A stretch of 64,000 nt of DNA from Triglochin maritima (Eukaryota > Streptophyta > Magnoliopsida > Alismatales > Juncaginaceae). Position 1 is the first letter of the stretch, and each line of letters begins with the position of its first letter. Under the pieces are notes generated by a model. It was not told the DNA's origin. It searched no databases and saw nothing but the letters and a program-made list of their open reading frames with translations. The translations under genes were made by a program, and so were the position numbers. Below are positions 22,481 to 35,940 of this stretch, piece after piece. The stretch lies in contig OY821784.1 of assembly GCA_963682175.1 (NCBI GenBank), forward strand, positions 36,003,621-36,067,620, read 5' to 3'.

Positions 22481-23845
22481 TAATATTATTTGAAGCTAAC
22501 TCTCGACCACCAACAAGGTTCGAAAAATTCTTGAAGGTGAACATCACGCGCGTCTCCATAAAACGAACTAATTACAGCAGTACATGTTACAAGTTCATCA
22601 AAGAAAGTTACTTGTCCATGACAATTAAACTCTGTCAAATAGAATTAGGAAACTAAAACCAAGGTGCTCATTTATTGAAAAAGGATACAAGTGGAAAACA
22701 CAACCAACATATATAGAAGAAGGAAATGAACTACCAAAAATGCAAACAACAAAAAACGTGATCTCTAACACCAAGAATGGTAGGAGGGCGAAGAGCATGA
22801 TTTCCTTGAAATACTCAAGAAGGTTCTGATCTTCATGGTCCATTCCAAAGTGTTACCATGTCAATAAAAAATAACTACATCAGCAAAAGCATTATTCTTT
22901 AACAACATATGCAAATCAGAAAAATGGTTGAGTAGAGTTGAGGTTAACTTGCATTTCACTTGTTGGGATTTTTTTTTGAAAATTTACAAAAGAAGCATAC
23001 GGTTAGGATAACCAAAAGAAGAATTTATTTTTTGCTCCCATTAATTTCAGATGTAGTTGTCCTGCACTCAAATTCATTTTGATATCCAAAAGACATAAAC
23101 CAAATTCAAAACTATTCTCTGATCATGTTCCTCCATGTTTTGGATCATGGAATCAAAAAATGAGAAACAACTCAAATGTATGTACGGAAAAGTCTTATCC
23201 TAAATTCTTGAACCGAACACAAAACATTCTTCCACAGTTATTGTTGGCATCTTGAAGAAAGTGTGTGTTTTTTACAAAACATCCATGTCCAAAATCAGTA
23301 AGGAATTCAGAAATTCAGACCTTAACCCAAACTGCAAACCCCAACCCCAAACTGCAAACCCTAACCCCAACCCCAAAAGAGAAATAAAAAATCATACCAA
23401 TCAATGGCGTTGGGGATTTGTCCGCTCGCTCTACCACGTGATTCCTCCATTTCGGGTTGGGGATGAGGGATGGCGTTCAAGGATTGAGGACGGCAATGAT
23501 GGTGGAGGTTTAGGTCGATGACGATGCCGATGGCGATGGCGTTGGGGGTTTGGGGACGACGAGGTGGGGATTTTTTGTGAGCCGTGCGTGGGTTTGGTCC
23601 GTCGGGGGTTTCCTTCGATGGAGATGAGAGGGTTTGGTGCGTGGGAGGTGGGGTGAGAGGTGGGGGAGAGGATTTTGTGTAGGGTGAGGGTTTTGAGGGG
23701 ATTTTACAAGTTTTGTTAAATTCCGATTGTACCCTTTCTTAACTAATTGTAGCAAGATTTAATATCAATGGTTGGATTGGAGTTTGATGGTGGATGTTTA
23801 GGGGGCTCACTTAAGCTTAAATGAGCCCTGGGCTCATTCTATAAT

Positions 23846-23850
<5 letters not shown>

Positions 23851-23884
<34 letters not shown>
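23851..23884. repeat. TA microsatellite shared by elements 1 and 2
   Basis: Seventeen TA units are flanked by inverted arms, atttctg on the left and cagaaat on the right. The tract is the right border of element 1 and the left border of element 2. Confidence 0.9.
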
Positions 23885-23889
<5 letters not shown>

Positions 23890-24073
23890 ATATTACAATG
23901 AGACCAGGTCTCATTCTAAAAAAATGAGACCCTATATTTTCCTCCCTTAGATCTAGATCCAACGGTTGGTTTATCCAACATACAAGTTATACAATCAAAG
24001 GATAATATGGTAATCTCCATCTCAAGATGCCAACACATCTCGTATCCTCACTCTGATCCATTCCTACTTCCTC

Positions 24074-24205
24074 CACCAACACATCTCCTCCTTCTCAACC
24101 TTCCTCCTCCTTATCTTCCGCTGATCCCATCCCGCCTCCGCAGCAGCCCAAGCGCTGCTCCACCTGCCGGAAGAAGGTGGGGGTCGTCAGCTTCCGTTCT
24201 TCCGT
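24074..24205 (+). pseudogene. Captured fragment of an A20/AN1 stress-associated protein (SAP) gene
   Basis: The frame reads SSADPIPPPQQPKRCSTCRK followed by KVGVVSFRS. This is the Ser/Pro-rich linker plus the first half of an AN1 zinc finger (C-x2-C then GxxxF). The remaining zinc ligands are absent; downstream sequence is unrelated. SAPs are stress-response proteins, some with E3 ligase activity. The fragment lies just inside the left inverted repeat of element 2 and cannot make a whole finger. Confidence 0.65.
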
Positions 24206-24253
24206 CACACCCAACCAAACTACGGTTACAACCTCTCCTACCCAAATCCAACC

Positions 24254-24451
24254 ATGCCACCGCCGGACTTGGAGTCGGGAACCGCAAACCCGGCCGAATC
24301 CCTGGCCAGAGACGATGATCGGAGAGTCGAAGCTAAGGCTCCTGACGAAGGTGGGACCCCTCCCGTCCTCATCAGCATCGTCGTCACCCGCCCGGAGGAG
24401 GAGAAGGTCGGGAAGAAGGGGGACTTCGACGGGTGTGACGTGGTTTGCAGG
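24254..24451 (+). pseudogene. Unrecognised exon-like fragment in element 2
   Basis: The frame starts MPPPDLESGTANPAESLARD, continues through acidic and basic stretches (RPEEEKVGKKGDFDGCDVVC) and ends at a good donor (gcag/gtgagc, near 24450). It is GC-rich against an AT-rich surround, as captured host exons are. A second exon-like piece follows at about 24680-24834 (acceptor ttgcag, donor gtaagc). I do not recognise either. Confidence 0.35.
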
Positions 24452-25289
24452 TGAGCTTCTCTGCTTGGATCAGGTCTTAGATTATGTTGAAATTTTAGCC
24501 TTTTCCTTTTTCTGTTGGTTTAGGATTTGAAGTTGTGTTTTTTATTTATGCTTTAAGTTCTTGTCGTAAAATAACAATGCCCTTTTATTTTTATGTTACT
24601 AGGAAGAATCCTTAATGTTGGTAGTATAACCGAATCATATATTTTTTTGCTTTATTTGCTTGCATGCTGATCTTGCAGGATCTTTTTTTTCTGAGGTCAA
24701 TTGACATCTTCGTAACTTCATCTTCTGCTGCTATGATGGATGTAGATGCAAAACTCATTGAAACTGGTGAAGAAATATTGTTTGAAGGTCTACAGAGATT
24801 TATTGAACCTTTTGAACTGAAACATGTTGAATGTGTAAGCATCATTACATTTCAGGAAACATTCCATTATGTTTTCAACTCATTTATGATTTCTATTGCT
24901 TATTATAAAGACCCAAGGAAACGCTAAAAATGCAGGATCAAGCAACTGTACCAGAGTTTTAAGTTCCGACATCCCCTGATTCTTCCTACACCAATCCTCC
25001 ACATGACCAGGAAGACGAAGAACGGCCATATTTTGCACTAAATATTTTGTATTTATGCTTTCTGTTTGCTTCATATTTATCCATATGCAACTATATTTGT
25101 ATATAGTATGAGTCACAATTATGTACTTATTCAACATATTTGGTATGCTAATTCCACATGTTACAACACCTATTTTTGGTAATTTTAATGTGGAGTGTCG
25201 ACAAAATTTGTGTTAATAACCTTTTCCCCAGGAAATGATACTAAATATTTGGTTTGTTCGTAGTTCTTTTAGTATATCACATGCTTCTA

Positions 25290-27850
25290 GTGAAGCATAT
25301 AATATATATGCATTCAATACACAACATTATAAGTTTAATACATAACTTATAATTTCAATACATAACTGTATCCTTTTATTACACAAGTCCAAGAACTCTT
25401 TAATTCATAAAAATCATTATTAAAATAACAATAGCATTATAAGTTGAATATAATGTTGTTTAGTATGGTTTAACTTGTCTATTGGATATTTTGGTTAGCT
25501 AACATTTTGGAAAGTTTAATATACATAACTATAAAAGTTAAATATACAAATACATCATTACAATACACAACTGCATCACTTTAAAAAATAAAACCGCCAG
25601 TGAATACACATCTATATGTGTTCAATACACAACAGAATACGTTTAATAAACAAATACTGTTGGTTGTCGCCAGAGAAGAAGAAGTGAACAACATAAGCTT
25701 CTAAAAGAGATACATACATAAACATGAATTGTTGATCCTTGTGGAGGAAATGAAGTAGATGGAGAGTTCATGTTGTTGTGCATGGTATGAGAGTTAAGAC
25801 ATTGATTGGTATTGGAGAGAGGGGAAATGTTTGATTTTATATATTTTTGGGATCAAACATATAAATGATTAATTGAAGTCAACATAGAGAGCTTGTGGAC
25901 ATCCCCACTTAAGCTTACCAAAGCTGTTAAAGGACTTACATAAGACTAAATTACTATATTATAACATATTTTTCTATAGGAAAGGGAGAAAGAGAGAGAA
26001 AGGAAAAAGAGATATTGGATATAGAAATAAACTTCTAGTAAATACACATCTATATGCGTTCAATAAACAACAATATATGTTTAATACACCAATATATCAT
26101 TTCAATACACAATGATATCATTTTATTACACAAGTTCAACAATTTCTTCATAAAAACTCATTCACAAAATCTGTCCAATCCAATCCCATTTTGAGCAGAC
26201 AAAAGAGAAAATAAACATATTGGATATTTTGGTTAGCTAACATTTTGGAAAAATCATTATTAGTTATGTATTGATATATGTTGTTTGTGTATTGTTATAT
26301 GTTTATTATGTATTGAACTTGTATAGTTATGTATATTCCATAAGTCATTATATTTTGCATCCCGGTTTTTAAAATTTTGAACCTGTCCACTTCGGTTGGG
26401 ACAAGTTATCTGAATTCATGTACTTGTTGACTAAATTGAGTAATGGAAGTTGCACAACCATTATTGATAGTATTGAAGTCGTGTGGTTATGTATTATGGT
26501 AATGCAGATGTAGATATAAATGAAATGGAAGACTCTACAAAACTTCATTGCTTTCATAAATAAAACTTCAAATGAATACACATCTATATGCATTCACTAC
26601 ACAATATTACACGTTTAATACACTAACATATTATTTCAATACACAATGATATCATTTTAGTACATAAGCTTAACTACTCCTTCATTAAAAACTGTCAAGT
26701 GATTGGCAGAATTTTATGCATATCTTTGTGTCTTATATCCATTATCTTTCACCCCAAACACATCTATATGCGTTCTTAAATAAAACTTCCAGTGGATACA
26801 TATCTATATGCGTTCAATACACAACAGTATATGTTAAATACATCAATATTCATTTCAATACATAACGGTATCATTTTATTACACAAGTTCTCCGGAATGT
26901 ATAACTGGATCTGAACACTACACTTTACAGAAATAAGTATTAGAAAAAATGATATTTCGTAGAATCATGCAAGTCTACAAACTTGAAGGTGGCGACGATT
27001 ATCTCACAAATCTATAGATCTAAAAATGGTTTTTCCGAACTATAGTTCGTAAGAAGTTGGATATAACTACCTTTCTCGTTTGTAGGCATACAAAAGAATC
27101 TTTGAAAGGAACAAAAACGGAGGTGAGATCTGGAGCTAAAGAGTGATTAGAGAACAAATCTGTTTTTTGTTTTCCGAGAAAAAAATAGAATTTGAAGTCC
27201 ATATTGGAAGTAGATGAATGATTCATGTTGTTGTTCATGGTATGAGAGTTGAGACATTAATTGGTATTGGGGTTCGGAGAGAGAGAAAATGTTTGATCTT
27301 ATATATTTTTGTGATAAGATATATATAAACCATTAATTGAAATCAACTTAGGGAACTTGTAGACATCCCCACTTAAGCCTACCATTAGGGTTGTAAATGG
27401 GTAGAATTTTACCTACAACCCGCCCCGCCTAACGCGGGTTGCAGACAAAAAATTATTACCTGCCAACCCGCCACCCGCACAACCCGCAAAATAAGCGGGG
27501 TGGGTTGCGGTTTTCTCGCAACCCGCCCCGCATAAGCCTTATATTTTGTTTGATTTTTTGTATTTTGTTTTGATTTTGTTTGTATTAAAAACATACATTG
27601 ATTGATTTTTTCCTTGATTTTTGTACTTAGCTTTGATTAAAATAGATAACGTTAAAGAAAGAGGAAAGAGAGATGTTGGAGATAAAAATGACATGGAGCA
27701 CTCTACAAAACTGCATCACTTTCTTAAATAAAACTTCCAGTGAATACACATCTATATGCGTTAAATAAACAACAGTATATGTTTAATACACCAATATTTC
27801 ATTTCAATACACAACGATATCATTTTATTACACAAGTTCTACTTGAGGAG
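25290..27850. repeat. Dispersed about 100-bp repeats inside element 2
   Basis: About six copies (near 25300, 25600, 26035, 26570, 26775 and 27735) share the order 'aatacacatctatatgcgtt', 'caatacacaac', 'tatgtttaatacacc', 'catttcaatacacaa' and 'atcattttattacacaagtt'. Several are preceded by 'aataaaacttccagtg'. They differ from the element 1 repeats in sequence but resemble them in length and spread. Confidence 0.8.
27384..27540. mobile_element. hAT-like GC-rich patch in element 2
   Basis: It starts agggttgtaaatgggtagaa and runs through repeated aacccgcc/ggcgggtt motifs, very like the ends of the hAT element at 48036-48595. The other end is not clear, so this may be a fragment. Confidence 0.45.
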
Positions 27851-28140
27851 CTTTTAGAAATCTGATGCATTAATAACATAAGAAATGTGTAGTCTCAAAC
27901 GAAGTGTCAGGCTGTCAGAAGGGTTCCAACAGTGGTGTTGAAGGTCGTAATTGATTATTTTTGGGTGGCTTGAAACAACTAACAATCTCCTTCGAGGAAA
28001 AAAAATGCAAAAAGTTGTTTCAAATAACATAACAGATTCCGTGGACAAGAAATGGTTATCATTCTCACAGAAAATGATATAAAGATTGCTTGCGCAGCAA
28101 ATAAATCTTTGTTATTTCATTACAAGTATCTGACATAAGA

Positions 28141-28356
28141 TCAATCATGAAAAAATGTTACCTTCATTTCCTTCATCATGGCTTCAAAAGCTTTGCTTTG
28201 AAAAGCTAATACTTGCGATTCAATCAGATTCGGCAGAGTTGAAAGCGTAGAGTTGATCTCATGCAACTTGTCCTCGTTGTGTTCCTTTTTCAATTGTTCG
28301 TTGGCACTTCTTAGACCTTTATCAAGGCTAGCTTTGAGATCTTCTTTCCCCTTCAA
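28141..28356 (-). pseudogene. Unrecognised exon-like fragment in element 2
   Basis: An open minus frame of about 65 codons is rich in Lys/Glu/Leu and probably forms a coiled coil (LRSANEQLKKEHNEDKLHE). It ends at a plausible donor (aag/gtaaca, near 28162). It lies between the dispersed repeats and the PIN1 fragment and may be another captured exon or the partner exon of the PIN1 piece. I do not recognise the family. Confidence 0.35.
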
Positions 28357-28825
28357 CTATTTACTTGGTTCACAATGTAGACGAGTCCAATTTCCAAACT
28401 TTAAAGAGAAACTAAACACAAACATGTAGGTAACTGAAAACTTTTCTGCTCTTACTATTAACTACAACAAAAACAGAAAGTCACAAAATTCCCACATACC
28501 AAAATTTTGAAGTTGGTTTTCTTTAGAAGCTCAAACAACCAAAATCTTTGTTCTTCTTAGAAACCCCCAATTCATATCCGGATGTACAACTCAACCACTT
28601 TGAAAGAGCAGAACATCACACATACCAAAGTAAAAAAACACAAACCAAAACAAAAAGCTAAAAGATCAAAAATTCAACCACCAAACCAAAACAAAAAAAC
28701 AAAAAAAAAACAAAAATCCCCCAATTCAATATCTGGATGTACACAAATCAAATACATAAACTAGTGGAAGATCACAGAAATAGCTGAAAGATCAAAACTT
28801 TAACAACAACAAAAAATATCCATAC

Positions 28826-29140
28826 CCAAATTGCCCCCGCGCTTAGCGGAGCTACAATCAGAGTGTCTCCTGGCGACATCCTCGAACTTCTTCTTCCCAC
28901 TCGAGATCTCCTCCTTAAGCTCCGTCAGCTTTTCGACGGCGTCGGCGCGGGCGGTACGGGAGATGACGTTGCCGTCGGGGTCCTTCCAGGATGCCTTCCG
29001 GCGGGATTCCGCGTGCTTGACGAGCACGTGGGAGGCAGTGACCTTGGCCGTGGAGGGACGGTTTTTTTTGGAAGAGTGGGGCTCGGCCGGCGTGGTGGGA
29101 CTCTTCCGCTTCGGGCGGGGGGCGTACGAGGGAGGAATGA
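28826..29140 (-). pseudogene. Captured fragment of a PIN1-type peptidyl-prolyl isomerase gene
   Basis: The frame gives a basic N-terminal stretch (APRPKRKSPTTPAEPHSSKK) and then the parvulin start: ASHVLVKH, SRRKASWKDPDG, and SDCSSAKRGGNLG. These are hallmark blocks of plant PIN1, which isomerises phospho-Ser/Thr-Pro bonds. The frame ends at a GT donor (28825-28824) where plant PIN1 genes have an intron. The second half of the domain, with the rest of the active site, is not found, and no in-frame ATG precedes the basic stretch. Its position just inside the right inverted repeat of element 2 points to transposon capture. Confidence 0.78.
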
Positions 29141-29337
29141 GGATGGCAAGGGTGTAATTAGGAAGGAACGAAAGAAGGAGGAAGAAAGAGAACGTGATGG
29201 GTGCATATAGGAAGGAATGAGGGGAGGTAAAAGGAGGATGTGGTGATTACGAAACTACCCTTTTTCATTTTCACCGTTAGATTAGATCTTGATGGTGTAT
29301 GTTTGGGGTCTCATTATATTAAATTGAGACCTGGTCT

Positions 29338-30693
<1,356 letters not shown>

Positions 30694-30966
30694 GGGTTAA
30701 TTACAGTTTGCCCCCCTGAACTATGTCTTGGTATCACTTTTCTCCCCTGAAAATTCAAAGTTAACAGTTACCTCCCCTGAACTTTAATTTTGTAACATTT
30801 TGCCCCCTTGAACTTCAAAAACTCATTATTTAACATACATTCGACGTTTTTTTCGGAAGAAAGTGTTACAAAATTAAAGTTCAGGGGAGGTAACTGTTAA
30901 CTTTAAAACTTCAGGGGGCAAAGTGATACCAAGACATAGTTCAGGGGGACAAACTGTAATTAACCA
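30694..30966. mobile_element. MULE-type MITE with long inverted repeats and 9-bp target duplication
   Basis: Arms of about 105 bp (ggttaattacagtttgcccc at the left) fold back on each other almost completely. The 9-bp flank taaattaaa is identical at 30685-30693 and 30967-30975. A 9-bp duplication with long inverted repeats indicates a Mutator-type MITE. The same terminal motif bounds the element in TypA intron 8 (57657-59487). Confidence 0.85.
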
Positions 30967-33036
30967 TAAATTAAACATGTACATATACCTCAATTTACTT
31001 AATATTTCGATTTCATATCCCATGAAATTTAATTTGTTATATATCAAATTTTATTATATAAAAATGGTTACTATAGTCCAAAGTTTTGACTGAATTAATT
31101 GGAGGGTATTTTCAGAGAGACAAAAAAGAAGAAGATGAGTGCATGGTATATATTTTGAATTATTTAAGTATATTGGTAAAGTGGTTCCACGTAATTAACT
31201 TCACATCCTTGCTTTGCTCTTACTTTCAAACGAAAACAAGTCAAGATAATGCAAAAACACATAGAAGCTTTATGTTAAATGGATTGATATTGCAAATTTT
31301 TATAGAGGTACAATTTTAATACAAAAATGATCTTTCGAAAAGAAAATTATAATAGATGGCGATATCCATGACCAGAAAGTGATACAGATAAATATTTTAA
31401 ACGGTTAGGATTAAATGCAATTTCTATTAGTTTGAGATACCAAATTGATATATTTCATATTAAGGAAACCAAAGTTATTTTTATCATGTACCTAAAAATA
31501 CCAATGGGGAATATCTTCTCCCAAAATTGATATATTTCATAGAAACCCGAAGTTATTTTTTATCATATACCTAAAAAGGTAAAAATACCAATAGGTAATC
31601 TTCTTTTTTAGCTGGTATTACACAAATTATGCTTGTAGTGCTGCATATACACTTAAAATGGATAGCTTAAGAAACAAGTGGATGACTGTATATTTGTCAC
31701 ATGTGACAATCTTCCAACAATCAGTTGTGGTAGTACTATTAGACAATAATTATGTTTAAGAATACGCCAGACGCCAGAAGTAGACAATCACTAATTAAAC
31801 CTATCAATTAGGTCTTGGATAGGCTTTAACTTAAACCTTAATATTTACCGAATCTTCCAATATTCATCGATTTAGTCGCAAACCTCACTTACGTTGGTCA
31901 ACGCCACTTTCCAACCACACTAGAGACGAAGATATAGTTTTTCTTTCAAGAATTTTTTAATTGGTTGTTAGGATTTCGAAAGACAAACAAATTTATAAAT
32001 TCAAAAGGATAAACAAAATCATACTCATCTTCTTTCGAGCAAATCAGCTTGAACTGTGACGTATTTATTCGTGCATTTGTATTCATATTTTTTCATTTTA
32101 AAAAGGACAAATCCACTATATATGCGCCATCGGTAGTAATCTAATGCCTTATTCTTTTTGGGAAAAAGAGTTTGTATTTGGATGACTATTAAACTAGTCA
32201 AATTTCTGGGAAAAACTGATTTTTCTTTATGTTGCATCCAAACACCCTAAATGATAGTTTCTCCTAAAAATTCAAAAAATAACTCAAAAAATGAGTTTTT
32301 CTAAAAAACATTCAAGTGATACATTTTTACCATCGTTGAAATCAATATTTATAAAAAATGTATTTAGAAGAAAATTTAAGAAGAGTAAAATATACTTTTC
32401 TCATGAAAAAAAAAACAGAATGAGAGATAAATATTTGGCTCTTGTCCAAGTTTGTACGGACAAGAAATCAATTTTTTATTTTATTTTACGTGAAAAAACT
32501 GATAGTTTTTGAAACATTAACAACATATAAAGTCCTGGAATTGCCCCAGAATTACACAAATTACAAGTCTTCTGATCTGAGTGGAGTTTATATTTGCTTC
32601 TTGTTTCCTTGTTGATTAGGTATCACACATGAGTCATGACTGTAGGAGTTTGTGATATTTTCATTTGTTTAACTGTTTTGTGGATGTGTGTGCGTGTTTT
32701 TTTTTAATGAAAAGCAGTATGGGGGTTTAGGATCCACAACCCCTCTATATCCAACAAGCATGAAAGCAAACATTGACATTAGTGAAATGTTTTGTGATTG
32801 CCTTTTTTTGTGTGATCATTGATAGAGACTAAACAAAGGATTACAAGAGGTGATAAAAAAAACTAGACCAAAGACCAAACCCACAAGTTGTGGGTTAAAA
32901 CAAGATCACACTTAAAACATCCAAAAAAAACCCAGGCGTAATCGAATTAGATGTCTCGAATTGTCTTCTTCCAAATATCTCAATAGATTTGTCATTTTCT
33001 CTTGTCACCTTTAAATTGTCTTTTCAAGTTTATGGA
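30967..33036. other. Intergenic, no gene seen
   Basis: AT-rich. An imperfect tandem repeat of about 100 bp occurs at 31440-31610 ('tgatatatttcata', 'gttattttt', 'atcatgtacctaaaaa' twice). No coding region could be supported. Confidence 0.45.
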
Positions 33037-34228
33037 TGTAACGCCCCGAGCCCGGACAACTGATCACCCGAACCCGGTGCGTTAAGATACGATCCACGAT
33101 CCTGACCGCTGCACACTCTGATATTTAAATCCATCTGATAGACCCATAATTAATCTGAAAAATATAATCAATAATTTGTGAGCTCGACAGCCCGCAAGTA
33201 CCAACCATCAATCAATCAGAATCATAATCATGTGGAAAATAATACAGAATATGACATTCAGTCAATAAGCACAATCAAGAGACATGCATCACAAATAAAA
33301 TGCATGCATAACAATCTGGAACCCCCATTCGGATTCGACCACATCCTGTGCTTCTGAAATCTATCAATCAGTCAGACGCACACCTGGTAGCTCCACACTA
33401 ACGACAGGCAGCCCTTTCCTCTCTCGGGTGGCTCCACGTTGTCCGTTAGGCAGCTCTTTCCTAAGTGGCTCAGCCAGAAATATACATACAGTCACAGGAC
33501 ATGTCAACCGAAACACCACCATGCAATAATATGCATATCAATGAAATCGACATCGATACTCAGCATGCATGCAACTACGAATATCAAGAGAGACAGACAT
33601 GATATGAACTGAAGAATAACGAATCAGTACTTGCCTGTCTTGCAACCACAATATTACTTCCACAAATCACTTCCAATCTCCATATTTTCGTTTATATCTT
33701 TTGCACCAGAAAAACCTAGTCAAATATAGAGATCATCATCTAAATCATTATCTTTGGTGTTCTTAACCAAATCAGTGAAATTTTAACATAAAAATAAGGT
33801 AGATTAACTATTTAGCTAGAAACCTCACCTCGTTCACCACCAACTTCATTTCTCCTCCATCTCTTCACCACCTTCTCTCTCACACCTCACTTAAACTACT
33901 CATCTCACGAATCCCTCAATCCTCTCTCTTACTTCACGTTTCAGCCAAAAAGTCATCCGATAAACACCAACTTACATATATATATATTTACTTTTAACTT
34001 AACACCTCTCTTTTCTCCAATCACATTCTTACACCACTAACCAACCTTTCCATCCTCCAATCACAGCAAGACACCTCATCTTACCATTCTTATCTCCTCA
34101 CTCTTATCTGCGTTTTCTTCATCTCCAATCCAAGGATATACATTAACTCACTTAACTATTCAATTAGCTTAATCAATCCTTCAGTATTTTTTTTTTGTTT
34201 ATCTTAATTAGAGTTTAGGATTCTCACA
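33037..34228 (+). mobile_element. Solo LTR, probably Ty3/gypsy
   Basis: It begins TGTAACGCCCCGAGCCCGG and ends TTCTCACA (1,192 bp). The 5-bp flank ATGGA is identical at 33032-33036 and 34229-34233. No internal domain is present, so it is a solo LTR left by LTR-LTR recombination. The TGTAACGCCCCGA start resembles LTRs of chromovirus-type gypsy elements, which is the basis of the family guess. Orientation follows from this start. Confidence 0.85.
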
Positions 34229-34233
34229 ATGGA

Positions 34234-35089
34234 GGCTTCAACACTCAAAATAGTGTCAAGGTAAGTTATCATATCACAGGATGTGTTAAAGATATATAAA
34301 TGCTTCCATGCTAAGGCGTACGTTCCACAAGGCAAGAGAGCATGACATCTCATAGTCATTGGTTAGAGTTCCAGAAATATAAATGTCAACAATGAAGTTA
34401 AAATCTTGTCTTGATTTTTTGCATATTAGTAGACCCTCTAGTATGGAACTTGTGGAAGAGCGATGAATCATTAAGATGAGCTTCTGTTAGAAAGCGTATA
34501 GGAATTGATGCCATAGGCCGATAATTACCAACAACTACATATCAACTTAAAAAATCGATTTAATTTTTTAAAATATTACCGTTGTCAGTTACAAAACACT
34601 ACAATAGCATTATATCTCCGAATGACCTTATTTACGAACTTAACACACCCATTGAATAATTGATGATCAAAGAAACGGTCTAGAAATATCAAACGGAGAA
34701 CACTTCGTCACAAATTATCAAATTTTACCTACTTGACTACAACTTTTAAAATGGAAATTGGAAGCCGTTGTTCCAAGAAATACTCCATGAAATTATATAT
34801 ATACTTCATCTAAAAACATTCTGACTTCCTTGTTTTGTTGCTGCTCAGCTATGCGTATCATTGGATTAGAACTAAAACAAAACTAAAGGGTAAGATACAG
34901 AAGGAATATAGTAAATCACGTAGAAATATCATATGAGAATTTTTTTCATGTACACTTATTAATTGTTGGTGTCGTAACGGAAAGTTGTGGATTTATGAGA
35001 ATAAAATTGGTGGAAGTAAAATACTATTAATTGATGTGAAAATACAAAATATCAGGTCTAATTTTCCCGTAACAAAATTACAAGATTCA
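34234..35089. other. Intergenic, no gene seen
   Basis: AT-rich with no supported coding region. A CACTA-type left terminus was looked for and not found. Confidence 0.45.
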
Positions 35090-35535
35090 TATACGTCGGA
35101 TATACAAGGGTATAGATGTCGGATTTCGGCGGTCCAAGTACCCGACGTATATTTTCCTATCGCCTATGCCCTTTTGTATAGACGTCGGCTATATACGACT
35201 GACGTCTATTATACGTTTAATTAACCAAAAAATACATTGCAGTCTATATCAGACATTCAACCCTTACATTAATCAAGCTCAAGATACCCAAGTGTCAAGC
35301 TTTTGACAATAATCACGAACATTAAGTCCAACATGCCCAGGTGCCCCAACTCTTTCGCGTTCAGCAGTCAAAGAGTGGTGGAGTACATCAACCACACCAA
35401 CAAAAACAAATTCTCCGATGTAGGACTAAACTGTTACGACCTATAGACATCGGTCATACAAGGTGACCGACGTATATGCAGACATTACGACCTATAGACG
35501 TCGGTTATCCTATAAAACCAATGTCTATACGTTAA

Positions 35536-35575
<40 letters not shown>

Positions 35576-35937
35576 CGGCCTATATACGTCGACTACCCTG
35601 TAAAACTGACGTCTATACCTTCAAATAATAATAATAAACATTGCAATCATCTAAAACCCAAGTTTCCCAAAGTGGGATAATTACATTGATGTAACTATTT
35701 TTCAATTAATCCAAATAATTCACATAAATTCTTATACGATATAAATCGCAAAAAATAAATAAAAAATATTTTTCTTATTTCAGGAGGTAAAGACGTCGGT
35801 TATACTACAAAAACCGACGTCTATACAAACATATAGACGTCAGATGTTTGAATATCTGACGTCCATACCTATAGACATCAGATGTTTTGATATCCGACGT
35901 TTATTGGGCGACGTCTATTGTGCATTCTGCACTAGTG
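35090..35937. mobile_element. CACTA-type transposon end with subterminal repeats
   Basis: The right end reads gcattctgcactagtg, that is CACTAGTGCAGAATGC inward from the terminus, a CACTA-type inverted repeat. The body holds many copies in both orientations of tatagacgtcggttat and ctgacgtctata, typical CACTA subterminal repeats. An AAT microsatellite (35535-35574) and a shorter one interrupt it. The left terminus is missing, so this is a truncated or non-autonomous copy. No transposase is seen. Confidence 0.65.
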
Positions 35938-35940
35938 CTC

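Larger units (their letters stand above)
19100..23840. mobile_element. Terminal-inverted-repeat element 1 (MULE-like, non-autonomous)
   Basis: The left end reads AGAATGAGCCCCGGACTCAT and the reversed right end AGAATGAGCCCAGGGCTCAT. The inverted similarity continues loosely inward for about 70 bp (ccaacca/ctaacca blocks). Each end contains its own small palindrome. TA microsatellites lie outside both ends. The interior is AT-rich, with a pyrimidine-rich leader (19160-19900), a possible first exon starting at 19906 with a GTAAG donor at 19979, a FAR1-like zinc-knuckle remnant (20306-20380), and dispersed 'ttacggtaacaaccgtaat' repeats. No intact transposase is visible. MULE is inferred, not proven. 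Confidence 0.6.

Noticed and set aside
23252..23755. Proline-rich and Gly/Trp-rich frames near the right end of element 1.
   Set aside because: Low-complexity GC-skewed DNA with no family match I can see; it might be a captured leader sequence but this is not supportable.
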